A stretch of 6,135 nt of DNA, from NCBI GenBank assembly GCA_964531385.1, contig CAZHGC010000058.1:1-6135 (forward strand), read 5' to 3'. The stretch is from MGBC114079 sp964531385. GTDB lineage: Bacteria > Bacillota > Clostridia > Lachnospirales > CAG-274. The notes below the pieces were generated by a model. The model was given only the letters and a program-made list of their open reading frames with translations, was not told the origin of the DNA and made no database searches. The position numbers and the translations under genes are program-made. This document shows positions 1 through 5,930 of this stretch, piece after piece; position 1 is the stretch's first letter; each line of letters opens with the position of its first letter.

Positions 1-35
1 GCCAACGTTCTTCTTTTTTTAGTCCTCAAACTATC

Positions 36-108
36 GTCAAACTCATTTTAAAGTTCTCGTCCACCTTTTTCAAAAGGTGGGGGATTGGGGCAACGCCCCA
101 AGCTCTTT
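36..108. repeat. Palindromic repeat A, left copy
   Basis: This is a roughly 73-bp intergenic repeat with a close second copy in the same orientation at 5931-6006. It contains two perfect inverted repeats. One is at 61-80 (arms CCACCTTTT and AAAAGGTGG around TC). The other is at 85-101 (arms TTGGGGC and GCCCCAA around AAC). The differences from the right copy are a few substitutions and a small indel between the two palindromes. Weaker similarity extends leftward to about position 23. It lies just downstream of jag. Read on the plus strand, the second hairpin is followed by a pyrimidine-rich tract, so terminator activity for a gene to the left is possible. On the jag strand no U-tract follows. 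I infer a dispersed REP-like element; it encodes nothing. Confidence 0.85.
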
Positions 109-166
109 CTTTTTTGAGTTTTCCCCTCTGCCCTCTTGAAAAAGTGCAAACATTTTTTCGACCAAA

Positions 167-799
167 CTATCTATATGCCTCTTTTGGTGAAATAACAACA
201 TATCTGAAAGCACCGTCACCCTCGCTGTGAGTGGTAACATATCTGTCGTTTTGTAAAGTTGCGTGAATAATGCGTCTTTCGTTAGGATTCATTGGCTCCA
301 AAACAACGTCTTTTCTCAAATGCTTTGCTTTTTTAGCAAGCCCAATAGCAAGACTTTCAAGAGTTTCCTTTCTCTTCTTTCTGTAATGCTCAGTGTCAAT
401 GCTAACATTAATAAAACTTTCTTCGCTTTTATTAACAATAATGCTTGTAAGATATTGTAAAGAGTCAAGAGTTTGTCCCCTTTTTCCAATAATAATTCCC
501 ATATTGTCCCCGCTAAGGTCAATATTAAGATATTTGTCTTCAACAAACTCACAGTTAATTTCAACGCTAATCCCGATAGAAACAAAAACCTCTCTCAAGA
601 AATCTTTCGCAGTTTTAACAGGGTCGCTTTTTTTGCAAACCTTAACTTTAAAAGGCTTACTGCCAATCCCCAAAAAACCCCTCGAGCCTTCTTCAATAAT
701 CTCAATACTAACTTCGTCAATGGTTGCTTTCAATTCGGATAAAGCGTTGCTAATTGCTTCTTCCTTAGTTTTTCCGATAACTTCAACACTTTTTAACAT
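167..799 (-). CDS. jag: RNA-binding protein Jag / KhpB (Jag_N, KH and R3H domains)
   Basis: This 210-aa cytoplasmic RNA-binding protein is of normal length for the family. A Jag N-terminal domain spans about residues 1-55, with the hallmark stretch GSRGFLGIGSKP at 38-49. A KH domain follows at about 60-135, with an intact GxxG loop GKRG at 105-108. An R3H domain forms the C-terminus, with R175 and H179 in the RxxxH pattern and the typical SEGDGAFRYVVISP end. In Gram-positive bacteria KhpB pairs with KhpA and affects cell elongation and division through RNA binding; that is family knowledge. I chose the ATG at 799 because AAGAGGTG at 806-813 sits 6 nt upstream. A GTG at 808 would extend the frame by three codons but overlaps this site. 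The yidC stop lies inside the ribosome binding site, which suggests coupling. The usual following gene, mnmE, is not visible. Confidence 0.96.
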   Translation of the reverse strand: MLKSVEVIGKTKEEAISNALSELKATIDEVSIEIIEEGSRGFLGIGSKPFKVKVCKKSDPVKTAKDFLREVFVSIGISVEINCEFVEDKYLNIDLSGDNMGIIIGKRGQTLDSLQYLTSIIVNKSEESFINVSIDTEHYRKKRKETLESLAIGLAKKAKHLRKDVVLEPMNPNERRIIHATLQNDRYVTTHSEGDGAFRYVVISPKEAYR

Positions 800-804
800 A
801 GCTA

Positions 805-2010
805 TCACCTCTTGCTTTTCCCTTTTTTAGTAGGAGGCTCTTCAATAATATTTTTAGAATTACCGCCCTCCAAAATTAACTTGTTTTCATAATATTTGTT
901 CAAAGCTTGTTGCTGAACAATCATAAAGATATTTGAAATAATCCAGTACAAACCAACACCACAAGGCAATCCCGATGTAATCCAAGCCATAATAAGAGGC
1001 ATAGTAACAAGCATAATTTTCTGCTGAGACTGCACCGTTTCGTTGCCCATGCCTTTGTTCTTTCTCATCATAAGCCAACTTGAAAGGAAAGTTGTAAGAC
1101 CGGAAAGAAGAGTAATAATAACTCCCGGCAAAGTAAATCCGGCAACTTCTGTAAGGTTTATTCCAAAACCAAAATATTCAATATTTTCCTTTTTGTTAAT
1201 GTTTTCGTCAATAGAGCCGTCAGGAACAATTTTTTTAACAATGTCCCATTGCTCCGAAGTAAATTTGTCCAAAGCTTTCGGCAAATCGTTCACACTCAAA
1301 ACATCAAAATTCATATTTTCCGGAACCATAGCTCTAATGCCGTTTTCCGAATCACCCGCAAAGTTATACCAAATAACCCAGTTGTTGTTTTCATATTGCT
1401 GCAAAAGAAGTTTTTCATCATCTGACCTGTCTTTTTCAGCTTTATTAATAATGTTCTGAACGTCAGATTGTTTTTCAATAAGAACAAGACCTTCGTCTTT
1501 GTCCTTTTCAACGTTCTCTATAATAACCGAACTGATTTCGGTATAAGTTTCGTTAATTGTGTCAATAAATGCGTAAGAATTTTGCATTATATAATAAAGA
1601 GCAATAAAAATAGGAAGTTGAATAATTAAAGGCAAACAACCGCTGAAAGGATTGTATTTGTGCTTTGAATAAAGCTTCTGCATCTCCATATTCATTTTTC
1701 GTTTAACTTCTGGGTCAGCCATATCGTCTTTATATTTATCCTGAATTTTTCTAATTTCTGGCTGAATTTTACGCATAACAACCATAGATTTTTGCTGTTT
1801 AAAAGCAAGAGGAAGCATCAAGCATCTTGCAACAATCGTAACAACAATAATTGAAATACCAAGTGAGAAATTTTCTGTAAAAAAATAAACCGCCTCAAAA
1901 ACAAAATTTAAAATTGTACCCAAAACCCAAGAAATCGGGCCAACAATAAAACCGGGTTCATCTTGTATCACATTAGTTAAAAAAGCAATAAACGAACTCA
2001 AAGTAATCAA
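805..2010 (-). CDS. yidC: Membrane protein insertase YidC/Oxa1 family
   Basis: This 401-aa polytopic membrane protein inserts and folds inner-membrane proteins, alone or with SecYEG. Residue numbers here use the TTG start at 2010. After a hydrophobic N-terminal stretch comes TM1 at about 48-70, with the conserved groove arginine R62 in IVARCLMLPL. A charged cytoplasmic hairpin follows at about 71-115, then TM2 at about 122-143. A long hydrophilic, acidic, probably extracytoplasmic loop runs about 144-291. TM3-TM5 lie at about 291-370, and the basic tail ends KKGKSKR. The first TM region lacks a clear lipobox cysteine, unlike Bacillus SpoIIIJ. I chose the TTG at 2010 because GGGAGGT (2017-2023) lies 6 nt upstream. 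A TTG at 2025 would translate the ribosome binding site itself. It sits 33 nt after yidD and 5 nt before jag. The loop is far longer than in Bacillus homologues. Confidence 0.96.
   Translation of the reverse strand: MITLSSFIAFLTNVIQDEPGFIVGPISWVLGTILNFVFEAVYFFTENFSLGISIIVVTIVARCLMLPLAFKQQKSMVVMRKIQPEIRKIQDKYKDDMADPEVKRKMNMEMQKLYSKHKYNPFSGCLPLIIQLPIFIALYYIMQNSYAFIDTINETYTEISSVIIENVEKDKDEGLVLIEKQSDVQNIINKAEKDRSDDEKLLLQQYENNNWVIWYNFAGDSENGIRAMVPENMNFDVLSVNDLPKALDKFTSEQWDIVKKIVPDGSIDENINKKENIEYFGFGINLTEVAGFTLPGVIITLLSGLTTFLSSWLMMRKNKGMGNETVQSQQKIMLVTMPLIMAWITSGLPCGVGLYWIISNIFMIVQQQALNKYYENKLILEGGNSKNIIEEPPTKKGKSKR
806..813 (-). promoter_or_regulatory. jag: jag ribosome binding site overlapping the yidC stop
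   Basis: The minus strand reads AAGAGGTG, 6 nt before the ATG at 799. The yidC stop codon TGA (805-807) uses the last bases of this site. A ribosome terminating on yidC would therefore cover the jag initiation region, an arrangement typical of translational coupling. Confidence 0.75.
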
Positions 2011-2016
2011 AATTAT

Positions 2017-2023
2017 ACCTCCC
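2017..2023 (-). promoter_or_regulatory. yidC: Ribosome binding site that fixes the yidC TTG start
   Basis: The minus strand reads GGGAGGT, followed by 6 nt and then TTG at 2010-2008. No ATG or GTG is in a better position. The site therefore rejects the longer open frame that begins at 2025. Confidence 0.8.
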
Positions 2024-2043
2024 AAAAAAATACTTTGATAAAA

Positions 2044-2256
2044 TTAAGGAACGGGGTCATAACCGCCCTTGCAAAAAGGGTTGCATCTCAAAATTCTCCA
2101 AACAGTAAGATAAGTCCCCTTAAAAAAACCATATTTGCTGTATGCCTCAAAAGCATAACTTGAACAAGAGGGATAAAACCTACAGCAAGGCATTTTCATA
2201 GGTGAAATATATTTTTGGTAAAATCGAATAAGAAACAAACAAATCTTTTTAAGCAT
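2044..2256 (-). CDS. yidD: Membrane protein insertion efficiency factor YidD
   Basis: This 70-aa protein is of normal size for the family (DUF37, formerly called 'haemolytic'). In E. coli the homologue is membrane-associated, sits next to YidC and assists insertion of its substrates. The sequence shows a hydrophobic/amphipathic start (MLKKICLFLIRFYQKYISP). The family core follows: C25-R-F-Y-P-S-C31 followed by SYAFEAY, then RILRCNP (54-60) and the terminal GGYDPVP. Cysteines at 24, 25, 31, 58 and 62 include the conserved ones. The ATG at 2256 matches the family start and has a weak G-rich site (GGGGG) upstream. A longer frame from a TTG at 2364 has no ribosome binding site and adds 36 hydrophobic residues not expected in the family. 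It lies between rnpA and yidC, the usual place. Confidence 0.93.
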   Translation of the reverse strand: MLKKICLFLIRFYQKYISPMKMPCCRFYPSCSSYAFEAYSKYGFFKGTYLTVWRILRCNPFCKGGYDPVP

Positions 2257-2373
2257 AAAACAACCCCCAAAAAACAAAAACAGCAGACTGCGTAAAATCA
2301 AATTTCGCAAAAAAACTAAAAAAATGCGTTTGCTCCTTTGAAAAGCCGTAAATAAAATCAACAATCAAAACAA

Positions 2374-2718
2374 TTAATTTTTAACAGTCATCAAATTGTG
2401 TTTTTTAATTAAATGATTAAGCGATTTGTAAACGTCATCAAAAGAAGCACCGTTGCAAGAATTTCTTGCAATAACAACAATATCAAATCCCGATTTAATG
2501 TTTCCCTCGGATAATCTGTAGCTTTCTTTAATAAGACGAGTAACTCGGCTTCTAACAACGCTTATTCCAACTTTTTTGCTAACAGAAACACCAAGCCTGT
2601 TGGTGTCTTTTCCGTTTTTCAAAACGTACATAACCAAATATTTGTTGGCAATTGATTTGCCCCTGTTGTAAACAAATCTAAACTGATAATTTTTTTTAAG
2701 AGACTCTGTAAAAACCAA
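2374..2718 (-). CDS. rnpA: Ribonuclease P protein component
   Basis: This 114-aa basic protein subunit of RNase P helps the catalytic RNA bind pre-tRNA and remove the 5' leader. It shows the family order. The N-terminus has the SLKKNYQFRFVYNRGKS motif (6-22), which includes the aromatic residues of the leader-binding cleft. The RNR-type basic helix is at about 54-68 (VVRSRVTRLIKESYR). The C-terminal part (76-106) has FDIVVIAR. Serine at position 57 stands where many homologues have asparagine. The only workable start is the TTG at 2718: an in-frame stop lies just upstream, and AAGGA (2729-2733) is about 10 nt away. Length agrees with the Bacillus protein (about 116 aa). The gene lies downstream of rpmH as usual, but behind a spacer of 211 nt containing several hairpins that could limit its transcription. 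Confidence 0.96.
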   Translation of the reverse strand: MVFTESLKKNYQFRFVYNRGKSIANKYLVMYVLKNGKDTNRLGVSVSKKVGISVVRSRVTRLIKESYRLSEGNIKSGFDIVVIARNSCNGASFDDVYKSLNHLIKKHNLMTVKN

Positions 2719-2748
2719 AACGCTTCAATCCTTATATTAAGAATAAAA

Positions 2749-2765
2749 GGCCACAAAAAGCGGCC
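2749..2765 (-). terminator. Possible partial terminator or attenuator before rnpA
   Basis: The minus strand has arms GGCCGC and GTGGCC around a TTTTT loop (6 pairs, one of them G-U). A U-rich run, TTTTATTCTT, follows directly. It lies between rpmH and the rnpA ribosome binding site. The stem is short, so I expect leaky termination at most. That would fit the known excess of L34 mRNA over rnpA mRNA in other bacteria. Confidence 0.45.
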
Positions 2766-2793
2766 CAAATTATATACTTAAAATTCATAACAA

Positions 2794-2811
2794 GCTGCCA
2801 AAAAAGGCAGC
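2794..2811. repeat. GC-stem hairpin, copy 2 of the rpmH-rnpA spacer motif
   Basis: This inverted repeat has arms GCTGCC and GGCAGC around six A (plus strand); on the transcribed strand an outer G-U pair can extend it. Together with the adjacent ACA it repeats the motif at 2904-2922 almost exactly (six A against five in the loop). No U-run follows on the transcribed strand, so it does not look like a simple terminator. It may be an RNA processing or stability element. Confidence 0.7.
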
Positions 2812-2878
2812 CACAGTTTGTGTATAAATTTAAAATTTCGTAAATCATAAAAAAATAGCTTAAACAAAAATTTTTTAA

Positions 2879-2902
2879 CAAACTGTTGTTTAAATCAGTT
2901 TG
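2879..2902. repeat. Inverted repeat beside the first spacer hairpin
   Basis: Arms CAAACTG (2879-2885) and CAGTTTG (2896-2902) are separated by 10 nt. It lies one base from the GC-stem hairpin at 2904-2922. The arm at 2879-2886 can instead pair over 8 bp with 2813-2820, so two mutually exclusive foldings are possible in the rpmH-rnpA transcript. Confidence 0.55.
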
Positions 2903-2903
2903 A

Positions 2904-2922
2904 GGCTGCCAAAAAGGCAGCC
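2904..2922. repeat. GC-stem hairpin, copy 1, just after rpmH
   Basis: This is a perfect 7-bp inverted repeat, GGCTGCC and GGCAGCC, around five A (five U in the transcript). It starts 8 nt past the rpmH stop. No U-run follows it on the transcribed strand. Its position at the rpmH 3' end suggests a mRNA stabilising or processing structure. I infer this from position only. Confidence 0.7.
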
Positions 2923-2929
2923 ACAATTA

Positions 2930-3064
2930 TTAAGCAGATAAAGCCTTTCTGCCTTTTCTACGTCTTCTAAGTAAAACTTTTCTGCCGTTAGCAGTACTCA
3001 TTCTTTTTCTGAAACCGTGAACTTTACTTCTTTGTCTCTTTTTTGGCTGAAATGTCATTTTCAA
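2930..3064 (-). CDS. rpmH: 50S ribosomal protein L34
   Basis: This 44-aa, strongly basic protein of the large ribosomal subunit reads MKMTFQPKKRQRSKVHGF, then the conserved RKRMSTANGRKVL and RRRRKGRKALSA. It matches the family end to end. I chose the TTG at 3064 rather than the ATG at 3058. With TTG the protein has the standard 44 residues and the usual Met-Lys-x-Thr-Phe-Gln-Pro start. The AGGGAGGTG site (3072-3080) is then 7 nt away, whereas the ATG would be 13 nt away and give 42 residues. It has its own strong promoter at 3112-3140. It heads the rpmH-rnpA-yidD-yidC-jag series. Its upstream neighbour is gyrA instead of the usual divergent dnaA. Confidence 0.96.
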   Translation of the reverse strand: MKMTFQPKKRQRSKVHGFRKRMSTANGRKVLLRRRRKGRKALSA

Positions 3065-3071
3065 CACAACG

Positions 3072-3080
3072 CACCTCCCT
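3072..3080 (-). promoter_or_regulatory. rpmH: rpmH ribosome binding site supporting a TTG start
   Basis: The minus strand reads AGGGAGGTG, a strong Shine-Dalgarno match. The spacing is 7 nt to the TTG at 3064 and 13 nt to the downstream ATG at 3058, which favours the TTG. Confidence 0.8.
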
Positions 3081-3111
3081 TTTCCTCATAATATGCCCAA
3101 GCACTGTTTCC

Positions 3112-3140
3112 ATTATATTAGATAACAAAAATCAAGTCAA
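3112..3140 (-). promoter_or_regulatory. rpmH: Sigma-A type promoter of rpmH
   Basis: The minus strand has TTGACT (3135-3140), a 17-bp spacer and TATAAT (3112-3117). That is five of six consensus bases at -35, a perfect -10 and the optimal spacing. Transcription would begin near 3105, giving a leader of about 40 nt before rpmH. The DNA upstream of -35 is almost pure A/T with A- and T-runs, as in an UP element. This is the only promoter in the window that I find convincing, and it probably serves rpmH through jag. Confidence 0.88.
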
Positions 3141-3151
3141 GTAAAACAATG

Positions 3152-3170
3152 AAAAAAACTTAGTTTTTTT
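3152..3170. other. A/T palindrome between gyrA and the rpmH promoter
   Basis: This is a perfect palindrome with arms AAAAAAACT and AGTTTTTTT around one T. It begins 12 bp upstream of the rpmH -35 box. It could be a weak bidirectional terminator for gyrA (A-run, stem, U-run, but no G/C core) or part of an AT-rich promoter-upstream element. The sequence does not decide between them. No better gyrA terminator is visible in 3141-3303. Confidence 0.4.
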
Positions 3171-3185
3171 TATTTATTTTTAAAT

Positions 3186-3214
3186 TTGTAATATTTTTGT
3201 AATCAAATTGTAAT
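3186..3214. repeat. Three TTGTAAT repeats at exact 11-bp spacing
   Basis: TTGTAAT occurs at 3186-3192, 3197-3203 and 3208-3214, each start 11 bp from the last, about one helical turn. On the strand that is transcribed they read ATTACAA. They lie 46-74 bp upstream of the rpmH -35 box in the AT-rich gap after gyrA. The phasing suggests a protein binding array or curved DNA. Chance similarity in AT-rich DNA cannot be excluded. The rest of 3065-3303 holds no gene. Confidence 0.6.
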
Positions 3215-3303
3215 ATTTATTTGTTTTTTAACAATTTCAATCACAAAATAATATTAAAATTTTAAAACATATCTCATAACAAACCATCAAAATAAGTTCG
3301 TTT

Positions 3304-5784
3304 TTAATCTTCGGAATTTTCTTCTTCCGAAATTTCTTCTTCAACAATGTCATCTTCAGAAATTTTTGCAATACTCATAACTTTAACGTTTTCACCAACG
3401 TTAATAAGCTTAACGCCTTGCGTAACCCTGCTCATAGTTGAAATATCTCTAACCTTAATTCTTATAACAACGCCGTCACTTGTAATCATCATAAGCTCTT
3501 CGTTGTCGTTAACCATAGTCACACCAATAATATTGCCCGTCTTTTCGGTAATTCTGTAAGCTTTTGTGCCTTTTCCGCCTCTCGATTGAAGCCTAAATTC
3601 TTCGGCATTTGTGCATTTTCCATAACCTTTTTCCGAAACAATAAGCATCTTAAATCCGTCATCAACAACTTCCGCCGCAATAACTTCATCATCAGAACCA
3701 AGCCTAATTGCGTGAACACCCGAAGCCGTTCTTCCCATAGCTCTAACTTCGTCCTCGTCAAATTTAATCGCCATACCTTGTTTCGTTGCAACAAATATTT
3801 GCTTGTTTCCGTCAGTTTTGCCAACAGAAATAAGTTCGTCGTTTTCTTTTAAGTTAACTGCAATAAGTCCGGCAGTTCTGATATTGCTAAACTTAGTAAT
3901 CTGGGTTTTCTTAATTATACCAAATTTGGTAACCATAACAAGATAATCGTTGTCAAAATCTCTGAGAGGAATAACCGCACTAACTTTTTCGTCGCTGTCC
4001 AAAGCAACAAGATTAACAATAGGTGTACCTTTAGCTGTTCTTCCCGCCTCCGGAATTTCATATGTCTTAATTTTGTAAACTTTGCCTTTGTTGGTAAAAA
4101 GTAAAATATATTCGTGGTTGCTCGAAAGGAATAAGTTTTTAACCAAATCCTCTTCCCTCGTCTGCATACCCATAATGCCTTTTCCGCCCCTTCTTTGGCT
4201 CTTGTAAGTTGTAAGAGGCAAACGCTTAATATAATTAAGCTGGGTAAGAGTAACAACGCTCATTTCGTCCTCAATGAGGTCCTCAATGTCAATTTCGCCA
4301 ACGTCTTGAACAATCTTAGTCTTTCTTTCGTCACCATATTTGTTTTTAATAACAAGAAGTTCGTCTTTAATAACTTGATAAAGCCTGTTTTCGTCTGCCA
4401 AAATTGCTTTCATCTCTTTGATAAGCTCCATAAGCTCCGCATATTCGTTTTCAAGCTTTTCTCGTTCAAGTCCCGTAAGGCTTCTAAGACGCATTTCAAC
4501 AATCGCCGAAACTTGAGCATCTGTAAATTCAAAACGTTCAATAAGACGTTCTTTGGCCTCATTTGTCGTTCTTGAAGAACGAATAATGCTAATAACTTCG
4601 TCAATGTGATCAAGAGCTTTTAAAAATCCCTCAACAATATGAGCTCTCTTTAAAGCCTTGTCCAAATCAAATTTCGTTCTTCTTGTAACAACCTCTTCTT
4701 GGTGTTCAAGATAACATTCAAGCATTTGCTTAAGATTTAAAATTTTAGGCTCGCCTTTAACAATTGCAAGGAAATTAATGCTGTAAGCCTCTTGCAAAGA
4801 AGAATATTTATAAAGCTGGTTCAAAACAACAGTTGCGTTTGCGTCTTTTTTACATTCAATAACAACTCGAATACCCTCTCTGCTCGATTCGTCGTTCAAA
4901 CCGGAAATCCCGTCAATCTTTTTGTCTTTAACAAGTTCGGCAATCTTTTCAATCATTCTCGATTTGTTCACTTGATATGGAATTTGAGTAACAATAATTC
5001 GTTCTCTGCCGTTTGCAAGGGTTTCAATTTCCGTTTCGGCACGAAGTTTAATTTTGCCTCTTCCTGTTTTATAAGCACTTAAAATTCCGCTTTTGCCAAG
5101 GATTGTCGCACCCGTTGGAAAATCAGGGCCTTTAATAATTTGAACAAGCTCATCAATCTCCGTTTCCTTACCCTCAAAAATATGGTTGTCAATAATTTTA
5201 ACAAGCCCGTCAATAACCTCCGATAAATTGTGTGGAGGTATGTTCGTTGCCATACCAACAGCAATACCGGAAGAACCGTTAACAAGTAAATTAGGAAACC
5301 TTGAAGGCAAAACCTCCGGCTCTTTTGTTTCGCCGTCATATGTATCAACGAGATTAACAGTATTTTTTTCAATATCAGCAAGCATCTCCATTGATATACG
5401 GCTCATTCTTGCCTCGGTATATCTCTGAGCCGCCGCAGGATAGCCGTCAATATTACCAAAATTTCCGTGTCCGTCAACAAGAGTATAACGCATAGAAAAA
5501 TCTTGAGCCAAACGAACAAGTGCATCGTAAATTGCCGAATCACCATGCGGGTGATACTTACCCATTGTATCACCAACAATTCTGGCACATTTTTTATAAC
5601 CCTTAGACGGGTCAAGATTAAGTTCGTTCATTGCATATAAAATTCGCCTGTGAACCGGTTTAAGTCCGTCTCGAACGTCCGGCAACGCTCTTGCAACGAT
5701 AACACTCATGGCATAATCTATATAAGACGTTTTCATTTTTTCGGAAATCTCAACGTCCATAATTTTATCAAATTGATTTTCCAT
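3304..5784 (-). CDS. gyrA: DNA gyrase subunit A
   Basis: This 826-aa subunit breaks and rejoins DNA in gyrase (GyrA2GyrB2), which introduces negative supercoils using ATP. The N-terminal breakage-reunion domain (about 1-490) has the HPHGDSAIYD segment with S83 and D87 and the catalytic tyrosine Y122 in AAAQRYTEAR. All three fall at E. coli numbering. The coiled-coil tower and exit gate follow. The C-terminal beta-pinwheel (about 500-808) begins with the GyrA box QRRGGKG at 530-536, which separates gyrase from ParC. A related SRGGKG occurs at 734-739. The protein ends in an acidic tail (809-826), as in many gyrases. The ATG at 5784 is chosen because GGAGG (5794-5798) lies 9 nt upstream. A longer frame from a TTG at 5886 would translate the palindromic repeats. 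gyrB is not in the window, and no clear promoter is visible upstream. Confidence 0.98.
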   Translation of the reverse strand: MENQFDKIMDVEISEKMKTSYIDYAMSVIVARALPDVRDGLKPVHRRILYAMNELNLDPSKGYKKCARIVGDTMGKYHPHGDSAIYDALVRLAQDFSMRYTLVDGHGNFGNIDGYPAAAQRYTEARMSRISMEMLADIEKNTVNLVDTYDGETKEPEVLPSRFPNLLVNGSSGIAVGMATNIPPHNLSEVIDGLVKIIDNHIFEGKETEIDELVQIIKGPDFPTGATILGKSGILSAYKTGRGKIKLRAETEIETLANGRERIIVTQIPYQVNKSRMIEKIAELVKDKKIDGISGLNDESSREGIRVVIECKKDANATVVLNQLYKYSSLQEAYSINFLAIVKGEPKILNLKQMLECYLEHQEEVVTRRTKFDLDKALKRAHIVEGFLKALDHIDEVISIIRSSRTTNEAKERLIERFEFTDAQVSAIVEMRLRSLTGLEREKLENEYAELMELIKEMKAILADENRLYQVIKDELLVIKNKYGDERKTKIVQDVGEIDIEDLIEDEMSVVTLTQLNYIKRLPLTTYKSQRRGGKGIMGMQTREEDLVKNLFLSSNHEYILLFTNKGKVYKIKTYEIPEAGRTAKGTPIVNLVALDSDEKVSAVIPLRDFDNDYLVMVTKFGIIKKTQITKFSNIRTAGLIAVNLKENDELISVGKTDGNKQIFVATKQGMAIKFDEDEVRAMGRTASGVHAIRLGSDDEVIAAEVVDDGFKMLIVSEKGYGKCTNAEEFRLQSRGGKGTKAYRITEKTGNIIGVTMVNDNEELMMITSDGVVIRIKVRDISTMSRVTQGVKLINVGENVKVMSIAKISEDDIVEEEISEEENSED

Positions 5785-5812
5785 AAATCCTTTCCTCCAT
5801 ATTTCTTTCTTC

Positions 5813-5823
5813 AGGCTTCGCCT
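5813..5823. repeat. Small triloop palindrome upstream of gyrA
   Basis: Arms AGGC and GCCT surround TTC. Its right end overlaps the start of the 56-bp repeat. It has the same C-NNN-G closing form as the palindromes at 5826-5842, 5883-5899 and 5983-5999, so it seems to be one module of the same cluster. Confidence 0.55.
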
Positions 5824-5877
5824 TTTTTGGGCTTTGCCCAAACCCACAAGCTTTTTGTAAAAAGCTTGCCAAAAACT
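5822..5877. repeat. Palindromic repeat B, copy 1
   Basis: This 56-bp segment is identical to 6080-6135, in direct orientation. It contains the palindrome TTTGGGC-TTT-GCCCAAA (5826-5842). It also contains a 10-bp-stem palindrome at 5847-5868 with arms CAAGCTTTTT and AAAAAGCTTG around GT. It ends 38 bp before the gyrA start region, so it lies in or near the gyrA leader. It encodes no plausible protein. I infer a dispersed intergenic repeat of the genome. Confidence 0.92.
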
Positions 5878-5882
5878 TTTAT

Positions 5883-5899
5883 GCAAAACTTCGTTTTGC
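5883..5899. repeat. Triloop palindrome GCAAAAC / GTTTTGC
   Basis: This is a perfect 7-bp inverted repeat around TTC. It lies directly after repeat B copy 1 and before repeat A, and is probably another module of the same composite element. Confidence 0.7.
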
Positions 5900-5930
5900 C
5901 GACCTTTTCTCTTTCCTCCAACAAACTCCC

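Noticed and set aside
393..830. Plus-strand open frame of 145 codons over jag
   Set aside because: It is a shadow of the well-supported jag gene on the other strand, low in complexity and without family features. The other plus-strand frames over yidC and gyrA are rejected for the same reason.
2257..2364. 36-residue N-terminal extension of yidD
   Set aside because: It starts at a TTG with no ribosome binding site. The 70-residue form from the ATG at 2256 matches the family start. I see nothing else in this 117-nt gap.
2732..2926. 64-codon minus-strand open frame in the rpmH-rnpA spacer
   Set aside because: It is built from the hairpin repeats read in frame, starts at a TTG inside a hairpin region without a ribosome binding site, and resembles no family.
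5785..5886. 34-residue N-terminal extension of gyrA
   Set aside because: It would be translated from the palindromic repeats, and the ATG at 5784 has a strong GGAGG site and the expected GyrA start.
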